A DNA stretch of 64,000 nucleotides from Bosea vestrisii (GCF_030144325.1 NZ_CP126307.1:62001-126000), one strand, 5' to 3'; shown: positions 19,797-29,802, numbered from the stretch's first letter. Notes: a model not told the origin generated them from the letters alone. Translations and numbers: made by a program.

Positions 19797-21063
19797 ATGC
19801 GACGTGTCGTCGTCACCGGACTAGGCATGGTGACCCCGCTTGCTTGCGGGGTTGAGCCGAGCTGGTCACGCATTCTGGCTGGTGAAAGCGGCGCCCGCCC
19901 GATCACCACCTTCGACGTGTCCGATCTGCCGGCGCAGATCGCCTGCACTATTCCACGCGGCGACGGCTCGAACGGCACGTTCAATCCCGACGATTGGATG
20001 GAGCCGAAGGAGCAGCGCAAGGTCGACGATTTCATCATCTTCGCCATGGCTGCGGCGACGCAGGCGCTGCGGGATTCCGGCTGGAAGCCCGAGAGCTACG
20101 AGGACCAGGTCGCGACCGGCGTCGCCATCGGTTCTGGTATCGGCGGGCTGGGCGGCATCTACGAAGCCTCGCTGCTACTTAAGGAGCGCGGCCCGCGCCG
20201 GCTCTCACCCTTCTTCATTCCAGGTCGCCTCAGCAATCTGGCCGCCGGCTACGTCTCGATCGAACATGGTCTGAAGGGGCCGAACCACGCGGTCGTTACC
20301 GCCTGTTCGACCGGCGCCCACGCCATTGGCGATGCGGCCCGCATGGTCGCGCTCGGCGATGCCGAGGTCATGCTGGCGGGCGGCGCCGAATCCGCAGTCA
20401 ACCGTATCGGTATCGCCGGCTTCTGCGCCTGCCGGGCCCTGTCGACCGGCTTCAACGAGACGCCGGAGAAGGCGTCGCGTCCCTATGACAAGGATCGCGA
20501 CGGCTTCGTGATGGGCGAGGGCGCTGGCGTCGTGGTGCTCGAGGAACTCGGGCATGCCAAGGCGCGCGGTGCGCGAATCTATGCCGAGGTCGTCGGCTAC
20601 GGCATGTCGGGCGACGCCTATCACATCACCTCGCCCTCCGAGGATGGCGACGGCGCCTATCGCTGCATGCAGGCGGCGCTGAAGCGGGCTGGCCTGCGCG
20701 CCTCGGATCTCGACTACATCAACGCCCACGGCACCTCGACCCAGGTCGGTGACGAGATCGAGCTGCGCGCCGTCGAGCGGCTGCTCGCCAACGCTCCGAC
20801 CCGGCCGGCCATGTCCTCGACCAAGTCGGCGACCGGTCATCTGCTCGGCGCCGCCGGCGCGATCGAGGCGATCTTTTTCGGTGCTGGCGATCCGCGACCA
20901 GATCGTGCCGCCGACGATCAATCTCGACAACCCCTCCGTCGAGACCGAGCTCGATCTCGTGCCGCACAAGGCCAAGAAGCGGAAGGTCGACATTGCCCTG
21001 TCAAACTCATTCGGTTTCGGCGGAACCAACGCCTCTCTGGTGATGCGCCGCTTCGCCGACTGA
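19797..21063 (+). pseudogene. fabF: 3-oxoacyl-[ACP] synthase II, frameshifted as read
   Basis: FabF condenses malonyl-ACP with acyl-ACP in chain elongation and is normally essential. From the ATG at 19797 the frame gives a standard FabF up to residue 360, including nucleophile Cys170 (VVTACSTGAHAIGD), the histidine of NAHGTSTQ and KSATGHLLGAAG. Then a run of five T (20874-20878) puts the frame off by one. The rest (SVLAIRDQIVPPTINLDNP to the NSFGFGGTNASLV motif) continues in the next frame and stops at 21063. Removing one T restores a normal 421-residue protein. As read the product would end in nonsense at 21140. A sequencing error is the most likely cause. Confidence 0.93.
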
Positions 21064-21196
21064 CGAGAAGCGCGCTTTCGCCACAATTTTCGCTAGCCTG
21101 TCGCCGCCGTCGTGCCAGTATGCGGCCGGCTTGCCACTAGATCGGATCGACGCCGGCATTGCCGGTCGCGATGTCAGGGAATCGGGCGAAAGCATC

Positions 21197-22603
21197 ATGA
21201 GTCAGCCGCCTCGCGTCGCGCCGAGGAGTCCAAACGAGGCGTTGAAGCCTGTCGCGCCGCCGGCTCCGCCGCCGAAGGTGCGCAAGCGTCGGCGTTCGCC
21301 CTTTATCGGCCTGCTCAGCGGGCTGTTCACGACAGCTCTCGTCCTCGCCGGCGCTGTCGGCGGCGGCATTGTCTATCTCGACGGCCGCAGCAAGGCACCG
21401 GGGCCGCTCGCCACTGATCGCGTCCTGATCATCCCGAAAGAGAACGGGGTGACGGAGATCGCCGATTTGCTGCAGCGCGAGGGGCTGATCGAGCATCCCT
21501 GGGCCTTCAAGGTCGCGGCGTTCACCTCAGGCAAGGCCGCCAGCCTGAAGGCCGGCGAATATCTGTTCAAGGCCCGCGCCAGCCAAAGGGACATCCTCGA
21601 CGTCATCGCCGAGGGCAAGGCGGTCGAGCATTCGATCACCATCCCCGAGGGGCTGACGAGCGAGCAGATCATGGCGCGCCTGCAGCAGAACGAACTGCTC
21701 ACCGGCGACGTTATCCAAGTACCGCGCGAGGGCCAGATCCTGCCCGACACCTACAAATTCCAGCGCGGCTCGACGCGTCAAGCCATCGTCAGTCGGATGA
21801 CGCGAGACCAGACCCGCGTCCTCAACGAAGTCTGGGCCAAGCGCCCGGCGGACCTGCCGATCAAGACGCCGGCGGAACTGGTGATCCTTGCCTCGATCGT
21901 CGAGAAGGAGACCGGTCGCGCCGACGAGCGGCCGCGCGTCGCCGGCGTCTTCATCAACCGGATGAACCGCAAGATGAAGCTGCAATCCGACCCGACGATC
22001 GTCTACGGGCTCGTCGGCGGCAAGGGCACGCTCGGCCGCGGAATCACGCGCCCCGAAATCACCCAGGCGACGCCCTACAACACCTATGTGATCGAAGGGC
22101 TGCCGCCAGGACCGATCGCCAATCCAGGCCGTGCGGCGCTGGAGGCTGTGGTCAACCATTCGCGGACCAAGGACCTCTACTTCGTCGCGGACGGCAGCGG
22201 CGGACATGCCTTCGCCGAGAGCCTGGAGCAGCACAACCGCAACGTCGCGCGCTGGCGCCAGGTCGAGTCGGCTCGCCGGGAGGCCGGTCGCCCGCCCACC
22301 GATGGCGGTGTCGACCGCGCCGAGCCGCCGCCGGCTCCCGATCAGCGCACCGAAGCTCCGGCTGCGGCGCGGGCAGACGGTCAGGCCGCGACGGCGCCCG
22401 ATCAGACCCAGCCGGAGAGCTTCCCGGTTCCGGGCAACCGCCGCGCGGCGGCTGGCCAGCCGGTACAGGCTGGCGCGGCAGCGGGGCCGGCCGGGACGCG
22501 GGCCCGCGCCTTCGACGCCTCCGAAGGCACCACCCGGGATCCGCTGCTGAACAAGACCTTCGACCTCAACAGCCCCAAGCAGGTGCCGCCGCTGAAGCCT
22601 TGA
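21197..22603 (+). CDS. mltG: endolytic transglycosylase MltG
   Basis: MltG cleaves nascent glycan strands in the inner membrane's outer leaflet and helps set glycan length. The 468-residue product has a Pro-rich cytoplasmic N-terminus, one membrane helix at about residues 36-60, a LysM-like subdomain (IPKENGVTEIADLLQ), and the YceG core with the catalytic glutamate in ASIVEKETG and the segment QSDPTIVYGL. Beyond residue 360 it has a Pro/Ala-rich disordered tail. The ATG at 21197 was chosen because a serine-rich start MSQPPRV matches the family; it follows fabF, the common alphaproteobacterial order. Confidence 0.95.
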   Translation: MSQPPRVAPRSPNEALKPVAPPAPPPKVRKRRRSPFIGLLSGLFTTALVLAGAVGGGIVYLDGRSKAPGPLATDRVLIIPKENGVTEIADLLQREGLIEHPWAFKVAAFTSGKAASLKAGEYLFKARASQRDILDVIAEGKAVEHSITIPEGLTSEQIMARLQQNELLTGDVIQVPREGQILPDTYKFQRGSTRQAIVSRMTRDQTRVLNEVWAKRPADLPIKTPAELVILASIVEKETGRADERPRVAGVFINRMNRKMKLQSDPTIVYGLVGGKGTLGRGITRPEITQATPYNTYVIEGLPPGPIANPGRAALEAVVNHSRTKDLYFVADGSGGHAFAESLEQHNRNVARWRQVESARREAGRPPTDGGVDRAEPPPAPDQRTEAPAAARADGQAATAPDQTQPESFPVPGNRRAAAGQPVQAGAAAGPAGTRARAFDASEGTTRDPLLNKTFDLNSPKQVPPLKP

Positions 22604-22687
22604 TCGATCTTTCCGCATCTCGCGCTTGTGGACTTTGCCGGGCCTGAATAGGGTCCGCCCGCAACGCGAAAGGGAAGACGGCGGCCA

Positions 22688-23569
22688 ATGGCGATCGAGA
22701 GCATGACGGGGTTTGCGCGCGCGGCTGGCACGTCCGGAGCGCACGCGTTCGCCTGGGAGGTCCGCAGTGTCAACGGCCGTGGGCTCGATGTCCGCGTCAG
22801 GGCCCCGACCGGCTTCGAGAGCTTCTCCGAAGCCGCCCGCAAGCAGTTCTCAGCCGCCTTTGCACGCGGCACCCTGCATGTCGGCCTCGCCATCACCAGC
22901 GCCGCTGCTGCGCCACGGCCGCGCATCAACCAGGAAGCCCTCGCTGCCCTGATCGCGGCTACGAGCCAATTGAAGCTGCCCGCTGGCATCGCCCCAGCAA
23001 CGCTCGACGGTCTGCTGGCGATCCGCGGCGTGGTCGAGGTCTCCGAGGACAGCGGCGATGCACTCGCGGACCTCGAAAAGCCGGTGCTCACGGCACTGAC
23101 GGAGACGATCGCGGCGCTGAAGCAGGCGAGGTTCGCCGAGGGGCGGGCGCTCGAGGCGATTATCGCCGGCCACCTCGACACCATCGCCCGCCTGACCAGC
23201 GAAGCCGAGAACCACCCGGCTCGCAGTGTCGAGGCGGTCCGTGCGCGGCTGGCAGCCCAGATTGCTGCGCTGATGGAGACCGGCAAGGCCTTCGAACCGC
23301 AGCGCCTGCATCAGGAAGCCGCGCTGCTGGCGGTCAAGGCCGATATCCGCGAGGAGATCGACCGGCTCCACGCTCATGTCGCAGCGCTCCGCGAACTGCT
23401 CGCCCAGGGCGGGCCGATCGGCCGCAAGCTCGATTTCCTCGCGCAGGAGTTTGGTCGCGAGGCGTCGACGCTCTGCGCCAAGGCGGGCGACCCCGGTCTG
23501 TCGCGGATCGGGCTCGAATTGCGCACGACCGTCGACCAGTTGCGCGAACAGGTCCAGAACGTGGAGTGA
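22688..23569 (+). CDS. YicC family endoribonuclease
   Basis: The 293-residue product matches the YicC/YloC family: N-terminal IESMTGFARA and VRSVNGRGLDVRVR, and C-terminal KLDFLAQEFGREASTLCAKA are diagnostic. In E. coli YicC acts as a ribonuclease that degrades the small RNA RyhB; other family members have related RNA roles. It immediately precedes gmk, a conserved pairing across proteobacteria, and its stop overlaps or abuts the gmk start. Confidence 0.94.
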   Translation: MAIESMTGFARAAGTSGAHAFAWEVRSVNGRGLDVRVRAPTGFESFSEAARKQFSAAFARGTLHVGLAITSAAAAPRPRINQEALAALIAATSQLKLPAGIAPATLDGLLAIRGVVEVSEDSGDALADLEKPVLTALTETIAALKQARFAEGRALEAIIAGHLDTIARLTSEAENHPARSVEAVRARLAAQIAALMETGKAFEPQRLHQEAALLAVKADIREEIDRLHAHVAALRELLAQGGPIGRKLDFLAQEFGREASTLCAKAGDPGLSRIGLELRTTVDQLREQVQNVE

Positions 23570-23574
23570 TGGGG

Positions 23575-24222
23575 ATGGCCGATCTCGCCCGCCCGGCTCG
23601 TCGCGGTCTCATGCTGATCCTGTCGTCGCCGTCCGGTGCCGGCAAGTCGACGCTGACCCGGACCTTGTCGCAGAAGGAAACCAATCTCGATCTCTCGATT
23701 TCGGTGACGACGCGCGGGAAGCGCCCCTCCGAGATCGACGGTGTCCATTATCATTTCATCGATCGCGATGCCTTCGACCTGCTGCGCCAGCGCGATGAGC
23801 TGCTGGAGTTGGCCGAAGTCCATGGCAATGGCTACGGTACGCCCCGCAAGCCCGTCGAGGAGGCATTGAAGGCCGGCCGCGACGTGCTGTTCGACATCGA
23901 CTACCAGGGCACGCAGCAGATACTCGAGAAGGCACGCGAGGACGTCGTCGCGATCTTCATCCTGCCGCCCTCCATGGCTGAGCTGCGCTCGCGGCTGGTT
24001 CGACGTGCGGAGGATGCGCCGGAGGTGATCGCGCGCCGGCTCGACAATGCCCGCGACGAGATCGCGCGCTGGAGCGTCTACGACTACGTCATCGTCAATG
24101 ATGATCTAGGCGCTGCCTACGAATCGGTTCGCTCGATCCTCTCGGCCGAGCGACTGAAGCGCAGTCGCGCAGTCGGCATGGCGGCCTTCGTCGAGACCCT
24201 GCTGGCCGAGAAGGTCGACTGA
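23575..24222 (+). CDS. gmk: guanylate kinase
   Basis: Gmk phosphorylates GMP to GDP. The 215-residue product has the P-loop SPSGAGKST at about residues 19-26, SVTTRGKRPSE near 42 and the GMP-binding HYHFIDRDAF and EVHGNGYGTP segments. Three possible starts exist (GTG 23566, ATG 23569, ATG 23575). I prefer 23575 because the GGAG at 23563-23566 is then 8 bases away; the ATG at 23569 would be only 2 bases away. It follows yicC directly and ends at the convergent rsmA. Confidence 0.95.
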   Translation: MADLARPARRGLMLILSSPSGAGKSTLTRTLSQKETNLDLSISVTTRGKRPSEIDGVHYHFIDRDAFDLLRQRDELLELAEVHGNGYGTPRKPVEEALKAGRDVLFDIDYQGTQQILEKAREDVVAIFILPPSMAELRSRLVRRAEDAPEVIARRLDNARDEIARWSVYDYVIVNDDLGAAYESVRSILSAERLKRSRAVGMAAFVETLLAEKVD

Positions 24223-25083
24223 TCAGCCTCGCGGCGCCGATGCCAGCGCGTTAGCGAGGGCGACGAAACCACTGACCGGGACCTCCTCCGCCCGCATGGT
24301 CGGCGATAGGTCGGCAGCTTCGATCATCGCCGCTGGATCGGCGAGCACGGCCTTGAGGCTCTGGCGCAGCATCTTCCGCCTCTGTCCGAAGGCAGCGAGC
24401 GTGACCCGCTCCAGCAAGCGCCGGTCGCAAGGGTCCGGACACTGCCTCGGCACCAACTGGACGATCGAGGAGGTGATCTTGGGCTGCGGCACGAAGGCGG
24501 TCTTCGGCACGTCGAACAAGATCCTCGTCTCGCAGCGCCAGTTGGCGAGCACGGCGAGCCGCCCATAGGCGGCGCGCTGCTCCGGCGTCGCGACGATGCG
24601 CTCGGCGACCTCCCGCTGGAACATCAGTGTCAGCGAGGTCCACCACGGCGGCCAAGGCTCGGCGCTGAGCCAGCCGACGAGCAATGGCGTGCCGATATTA
24701 TAAGGCAGGTTGGCAACGATCCGGGCTTGGTTGCCGCCGAGCAGGCCGGAGAGGTCGACGGCGAGCGCGTCGCCATCGACGACCTCGAGCCGCCCCGGAT
24801 AGTGGGCACCGATCTCGGCGAGCGCCGGCATGCAACGGCGGTCACGCTCGATGGCGATGACGCGATCCGCTCCGTTTGCCAGCAGCGCGCGGGTGAGGCC
24901 GCCGGGGCCGGGACCGATCTCGACGACGGTCTGACCCTCCAGCGGGCCGGCGGACCGCGCGATCCGGCCGGTCAGGTTGAGGTCGAACAGGAAGTTCTGG
25001 CCGAGCGCCTTCTGCGCCATCAGCCCATGGCGCTCGACCACCTCGCGCAGCGGTGGCAGTCCATCTGGAGAACTGGTGCTCAT
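24223..25083 (-). CDS. rsmA: 16S rRNA (adenine(1518)-N6/adenine(1519)-N6)-dimethyltransferase
   Basis: RsmA (KsgA) dimethylates two adjacent adenines near the 3' end of 16S rRNA, a late 30S checkpoint. The 286-residue Rossmann methyltransferase has QKALGQNFLFD near residue 28, the SAM loop VEIGPGPGGLTRAL near 56 and the catalytic NLPYNIGTPL near 125. Its ATG overlaps the pdxA stop by 4 bases (ATGA), so it is the last gene of the lpt-pdxA-rsmA transcript. Confidence 0.97.
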   Translation of the reverse strand: MSTSSPDGLPPLREVVERHGLMAQKALGQNFLFDLNLTGRIARSAGPLEGQTVVEIGPGPGGLTRALLANGADRVIAIERDRRCMPALAEIGAHYPGRLEVVDGDALAVDLSGLLGGNQARIVANLPYNIGTPLLVGWLSAEPWPPWWTSLTLMFQREVAERIVATPEQRAAYGRLAVLANWRCETRILFDVPKTAFVPQPKITSSIVQLVPRQCPDPCDRRLLERVTLAAFGQRRKMLRQSLKAVLADPAAMIEAADLSPTMRAEEVPVSGFVALANALASAPRG

Positions 25084-26099
25084 GCGGGGGCCCTGCTTTC
25101 AGCTGCAGCCATACGGGCCGCGAGCTTCAGCGCCGCGCACAGGCTGTCCGGCCGGGCGATGCTCTTGCCAGCGATGTCGAATGCCGTGCCGTGGTCCGGC
25201 GAAGTGCGGATGAAGGGCAGCCCGAGCGTGACGTTGACGCCCTCGTCGAAGGCGATCGTCTTGATCGGGATCAGCGCCTGATCGTGATACATACCGAGCG
25301 CGACGTCATAGCGGCCGCGCGCCCGGGCATGGAACAGGGTATCGGCCGGATAGGGGCCGCTCGCGTCGATGCCGAGCCCTCGCAGTTGCTCGACTGCGGG
25401 TGCGATCACCGCCGCATCCTCTTTGCCGAGCGCGCCATCTTCACCGGCATGGGGATTGAGACCGCACAATGCCAGCCGAGGCCGCAAGATGCCGAAGCGG
25501 CGTTCGAGATCGGCGGCTGCGATCCTGCCGGTCTCGACGATCAGCTCCGTCGTCAGCTGACCCGGCACCGCCGCCAGCGGAATATGGATGGTGACCGGAA
25601 TGACGGCGAGCCCTTCCGACCAGATCATCATCACCGGGCGTGGCACCTTGTCCCGGCCACGTCCTGCCAGCTCCGCCAGAAATTCGGTATGGCCGGGATG
25701 CTGGAAGCCGGCGGCGTAAAGCACGCTCTTGGCGATGGGGTTGGTGACGAGCGCCGCAGCCTGTCCGGCCTCGACAGCGTCGACCCCGCGCTCGATCGCT
25801 TCGATCACGCCGGCTGCGTTGGCTGGGTCGGGACATCCCGATCGCGCCGGCAGGCGATTGTCGAGCTCGATCACGGGTAGGGCGGTCGCGAAGCAGGCTT
25901 CGGCTTCGTCCCAGCCGACATTGCGCAACTGCACCTGCAGGCCGAGCCGCTTCGCCAGTTTGGCGAGCGCCGCGGCACTGCCGAGATAGGCAAAGGGCGG
26001 AATGGCTCGCTCCTCGCGCTGCCGCCAGGCGGCAAGCGCCAATTCCGGGCCGATCCCTGCGGGATCGCCTTGGGTCAGAGCAAGGAGACGCTGGCTCAA
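25080..26099 (-). CDS. pdxA: 4-hydroxythreonine-4-phosphate dehydrogenase
   Basis: PdxA oxidises 4-phosphohydroxy-L-threonine in DXP-dependent pyridoxal phosphate synthesis. I place the start at the TTG at 26099 (SQRLLALTQGDPAGIGPE) because GGAAGGGG precedes it at the right spacing and the family begins with TxGDPAGIGPE; the longer ORF would run back into lptD. Motifs include TNPIAK, HPGHTEFLAEL, the metal-binding histidine in GLNPHAGEDG, and MYHDQALIPIK. Length (339 residues) is normal. It lies 46 bp after lptD; in many proteobacteria surA sits between these two genes but here it does not. Confidence 0.95.
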   Translation of the reverse strand: MSQRLLALTQGDPAGIGPELALAAWRQREERAIPPFAYLGSAAALAKLAKRLGLQVQLRNVGWDEAEACFATALPVIELDNRLPARSGCPDPANAAGVIEAIERGVDAVEAGQAAALVTNPIAKSVLYAAGFQHPGHTEFLAELAGRGRDKVPRPVMMIWSEGLAVIPVTIHIPLAAVPGQLTTELIVETGRIAAADLERRFGILRPRLALCGLNPHAGEDGALGKEDAAVIAPAVEQLRGLGIDASGPYPADTLFHARARGRYDVALGMYHDQALIPIKTIAFDEGVNVTLGLPFIRTSPDHGTAFDIAGKSIARPDSLCAALKLAARMAAAESRAPA

Positions 26100-26145
26100 G
26101 CGCGGCCCCTTCCAGCGCCTTTCGGAAGCACCGGCAAAGGTGCCA

Positions 26146-28677
26146 TCAATTGCTGGACGAGACACCGTCGCCGGAGCTGCTCGCACCCAGGTTCTGCGAA
26201 TAGCTGATCTCGCCGAGCGTGCGCAGTTCGAGGCGGAACATGACCGTTCGGGTGTCCTTCGTCGAACCCGCCTGCCGGTCGGCATAGGACTGCGAATAGG
26301 ACACGTCGAAGATCGTGCACTCGTCCTGATAGCGCAGGCCGACCGATGCCGCCGCGGTCTGGAGCGGGCCGGTATTGGGATAGACCGGGTTAGCGTAACC
26401 GGTGGGGTTCACCAGATGCGCGGCCAGTGCATCGCGATAGCGCTCGCGGTCGTACTTGAACTTGTCGAGATCGAACAGGACGCTGCCGCGCACGGTCCAA
26501 TACTGCGCGAACGAGACGGACTGGCTGATGCTGAGGCCTTCGCGACGGCGCGGGATGCCAAGGTCCGGTTGCGGCTCATAGCGGCTGTAGCCGATCGAGG
26601 TCGACAGGAACTTATAGTTGAACGAGGCCGAAGCATCGACGCGCTGCGGCTCGAAGGTCGATTCGTTGAAGCGCCCACCGGCCTGCAGCAACAGGCCCTT
26701 GAACGGTTGGAATTGTGCCTTGGCAACATAGTCGGAGCGGCGAGTGTCGAGCCCCGAATCGAGACCGGTGTTGGTCAAGTCGCTGCTGGTGTAGGAGTTG
26801 CGACCGCCTAGGTGATACGACTGCCCGACCAGGAAGTTGGCGTAAGAGTCCTTGCTGAACGTCCCGCTATAGCGCAAGCCGATATTGGCGCGGCTGCCGC
26901 CCTCGACCCGGTCGTATCCGGAGAATTTGTTCCACTCGAACAGGTTGGTATCGTCGAAGACCAGGCTCTGCGAATCCTCGTTGGCGACGCGCAGGCTGTT
27001 GGTCTCGTTCGGGCGCGCCACGACTTGTGCGACCGGCTCGAGGATATGCGTGCCCCAGGAGGTCGAAGCGACGAAGGGGAACCGGTACATCAGGCCGATT
27101 GCCGGCATGGCGCGGCCGAACACCTCGTCCGACACGTCGGCGATCGTGCTGACGTTGGCGTTGGTATAGTTCGTCGTGTTCGGATTGATCGAGAACACGT
27201 CGGCTCTGATCGAGGCGTAGGGGGTCCAGACCTGGCCGATCGAGTCGACGAAGTTGCGCCGCCAATCGACCTCAGCGGTGGCGCGCGCGATCGAACCAGC
27301 AAGGCCGGTCACGAGGCACTGGCCCTTCTGATAGACTGCGCAGCCGTCGAACAGATAATTCGGTCCGGTGAGCAGGTAGGACTTCTGAGCCGGCAGCTCC
27401 TTGAAGGAGGCTGCCTCGCGCGTCAAATGCGTAAGGTTGACGGTGAAGGACAGCTCGCCGCCGATCATCGACGGCTTGTGGATCCGCTTGTTGTAGTCGA
27501 CGACCGGCCCGACGATCGGCTGCTGCTTCTGCCAGTCGTAATAGGTCAGCGGCTGGAAGTAGTAGCTGCGCATGTCGAACCAGGCATTCGCCGTCTGGCC
27601 GTTCAGCGAGGCCGTCGAGGTCGATTCCTGCAGGTAGGTCGAAGCCGTGATGCTCTCGCTGCGGATCCGGTAGTTCTTGAAGAAGAACCGGTCGGTCGCG
27701 GCCGCGACGTCCCAGCTGAAATTCCAGCGCGGGTTGATGAACACCTTGCCGGAGCTCTCGACCGAGCCGCGGAACTTGTCGTCACCGGCACCGAAGGGGC
27801 TCGGCAGGAAAGCTTCCTTTTCCTGCTGGAAGATGCCGGCGGCGCGGATGTTGTATGAGCCGTTGACGAAACGATGCCGCCACTCAACCTCGCCGAGCAG
27901 GCCCTGGCGCGAGAGATAGGTCGGCGTCACCGTCAGATCGTAGTTCGGCGCGAGATTGATGAAGTAGGGCAAGCCCACGCCATAGCCGAGTGCCGAGGTG
28001 TTGATGAACTTCGGCGCCAGGAAGCCGGTCTTGCGCTTAACGGTCGCGTCCGGCCCCGACATATACGGGATATAGGCGATCGGGACGCCGGCGAACTCCA
28101 GCCGGGCCTCCTCGTAGTAGATCATCTGCTCGGACTTCTTGTGGATGATCCGGGCAGCGCGCACCTGCCAGAACGGCGGGCGCTCGGGTTGATCGACGCA
28201 AGGCTCGCAGGCCGTATAGATGCCCTTGTCGAAGACGAAGACCTCGCCATCGGTGCGCTCGGCGCGCGGCGCCGAGAACCGGGTCTTGTCGGTGTTCACC
28301 ACGCGCAGCGAATCGATGAAGCCGTCGCGGAAGTCGTCAGTCAGGTTGAAACGGTCGCCGGTGATCACCGTACCGTTGGCTTCGGTGATGCGGGCGTTGC
28401 CGGTCGCGACGACGCGCTTGCTCTGGCGATCATAGACCACGCGATCGGCCTCGATCGTGCGGCCCTGATACAAAATCTGGACATCGCCGACCGCCGAAAC
28501 GGTGCTGTTGTCCTTGTCGTAGACGAGCTCGCGCGCATCGACGACCATGCGCTCCTGCGGCTTGGCCGCCGGAGTTTGGGCATAGGCCAGACTCGTCCAG
28601 CTGAGGATCGGGGCAAGCGTGGTCGCCAGCGCCGTCGCAGCCGCAAGGCGCATCATGCGTCTTACGCCGGAAGCCAT
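26146..28677 (-). CDS. lptD: LPS assembly outer membrane protein LptD
   Basis: LptD is the outer-membrane barrel that inserts lipopolysaccharide on the cell surface. The 843-residue product has a signal peptide (about 1-34, ending AYAQ), an N-terminal OstA beta-jellyroll (VVDARELVYDKDNSTVSAVG, then ADRVVYDRQSKRVVATGN) and a long beta-strand-rich barrel from about residue 200 beginning IPYMSGPDATVKRKTGFL. A CxxC-like pair (TACEPC near residue 158) is present. It is downstream of lptF and lptG, forming a complete export trio for the permease and the outer-membrane gate. Confidence 0.96.
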   Translation of the reverse strand: MASGVRRMMRLAAATALATTLAPILSWTSLAYAQTPAAKPQERMVVDARELVYDKDNSTVSAVGDVQILYQGRTIEADRVVYDRQSKRVVATGNARITEANGTVITGDRFNLTDDFRDGFIDSLRVVNTDKTRFSAPRAERTDGEVFVFDKGIYTACEPCVDQPERPPFWQVRAARIIHKKSEQMIYYEEARLEFAGVPIAYIPYMSGPDATVKRKTGFLAPKFINTSALGYGVGLPYFINLAPNYDLTVTPTYLSRQGLLGEVEWRHRFVNGSYNIRAAGIFQQEKEAFLPSPFGAGDDKFRGSVESSGKVFINPRWNFSWDVAAATDRFFFKNYRIRSESITASTYLQESTSTASLNGQTANAWFDMRSYYFQPLTYYDWQKQQPIVGPVVDYNKRIHKPSMIGGELSFTVNLTHLTREAASFKELPAQKSYLLTGPNYLFDGCAVYQKGQCLVTGLAGSIARATAEVDWRRNFVDSIGQVWTPYASIRADVFSINPNTTNYTNANVSTIADVSDEVFGRAMPAIGLMYRFPFVASTSWGTHILEPVAQVVARPNETNSLRVANEDSQSLVFDDTNLFEWNKFSGYDRVEGGSRANIGLRYSGTFSKDSYANFLVGQSYHLGGRNSYTSSDLTNTGLDSGLDTRRSDYVAKAQFQPFKGLLLQAGGRFNESTFEPQRVDASASFNYKFLSTSIGYSRYEPQPDLGIPRRREGLSISQSVSFAQYWTVRGSVLFDLDKFKYDRERYRDALAAHLVNPTGYANPVYPNTGPLQTAAASVGLRYQDECTIFDVSYSQSYADRQAGSTKDTRTVMFRLELRTLGEISYSQNLGASSSGDGVSSSN

Positions 28678-28713
28678 GAACTCAATCCAAAATTAACCAT
28701 AGCCACCGTATTC

Positions 28714-29802
28714 TCAGCCGTCTTCCTGGTGGAGGAGGGCGAGTGCGCCGAGCAGCGTGCCCACGATCGCGGGCAGCCAAGCGGCCACCGAGGCATTGAC
28801 GATGCCCGATGAGCCCAACTCCTCAGATAATTGTGTCGCCACATAGAGCATGAACCCAGCCGCGACGCCACCTACCACCAATCTGGTCACACCACCAAAC
28901 CGGAAAAATCTTAAGGAAACGGATGCTGCGACCAAGATCATGGCGATCAGCAGAAGTGGCCGTGCCTTGAGGGATTCATAGCGCAGCTCATAGCGCGTCG
29001 TATCGAGACCGGCCTTGCGGGTCCGGTCGAGAACGGCTGGCATCGACCAGAACCCGACAGAATCGGGCGGGGTGAAACTTTGTCGCACCTGGTCGGGCTC
29101 CAGCGTCGTCGCGATCAGGTATGTCGAGTACGTCTGTGGCTCTTCCGTGGCGGACGTGACCCGAGCCTCCGACAATTCCCAGTAGCCACGATAGAGCACG
29201 GCCTGCTTCGCTTCGATGCGCTCGCTGAAGCCGCCGTCCGGGGAGAAGGTGAAGAACGCGACCTGAGCAAGTCCCACGCCGTCTCCCAGTGCAGCGGCGG
29301 CGCGGATGATCGCTTGGCCGTCGACGCTGCGCTGGCGGATCCAGATCTCTTTGCCGCCGACAATCTGTCCGGTCCGGGCGAAGAGCGAGGCCTCCAGCGC
29401 GGTGGCGCGCTGCTTCAGCTCGGCGGCGACCGGGTTGTAGATTCCGACCGAGACGAGGCCGACCGCGCCTGCGACCAGCGCCGCCGGCTGCAGGAACTGC
29501 CAGGCCGAGATGCCGACCGAGCGGGCAACGACCAGCTCCAGCTTCCGGCTGAGGTTGAGCAGGGCGAACATGCCGCCGAACAGCACTGCGAACGGGAAGA
29601 TCTGCTCTGCCACCGAGGGTGCGCGGTAGAGCGCGAGCTGGATGATGCTCGGCGTCGTCGCAGTCGGGGAATCGCCGGCGCGCCGCATCAGCTCGACGAA
29701 GTCGAGCGTCGCGATCAGGAAGAAGAAGGTGCCGAACACGCTGAGGATCGCGCGCAGGAAGCGCTGCGTCAGATAGCGGCCGAAGGTCTTGAACAGCAGC
29801 AT
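28714..29802 (-). CDS. lptG: LPS export ABC transporter permease LptG
   Basis: LptG with LptF forms the inner-membrane permease of the Lpt transporter. The 362-residue product has six membrane helices (three N-terminal, three C-terminal) flanking a periplasmic beta-jellyroll of about 180 residues. The N-terminal helix motif FGRYLTQRFLRAILSVFG is typical of LptG. I use the ATG at 29802, which overlaps the lptF stop (TGATG), instead of the TTG one codon earlier. The C-terminus has the helix set RPLLLIAMILVAASVSLRFF. Confidence 0.96.
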   Translation of the reverse strand: MLLFKTFGRYLTQRFLRAILSVFGTFFFLIATLDFVELMRRAGDSPTATTPSIIQLALYRAPSVAEQIFPFAVLFGGMFALLNLSRKLELVVARSVGISAWQFLQPAALVAGAVGLVSVGIYNPVAAELKQRATALEASLFARTGQIVGGKEIWIRQRSVDGQAIIRAAAALGDGVGLAQVAFFTFSPDGGFSERIEAKQAVLYRGYWELSEARVTSATEEPQTYSTYLIATTLEPDQVRQSFTPPDSVGFWSMPAVLDRTRKAGLDTTRYELRYESLKARPLLLIAMILVAASVSLRFFRFGGVTRLVVGGVAAGFMLYVATQLSEELGSSGIVNASVAAWLPAIVGTLLGALALLHQEDG

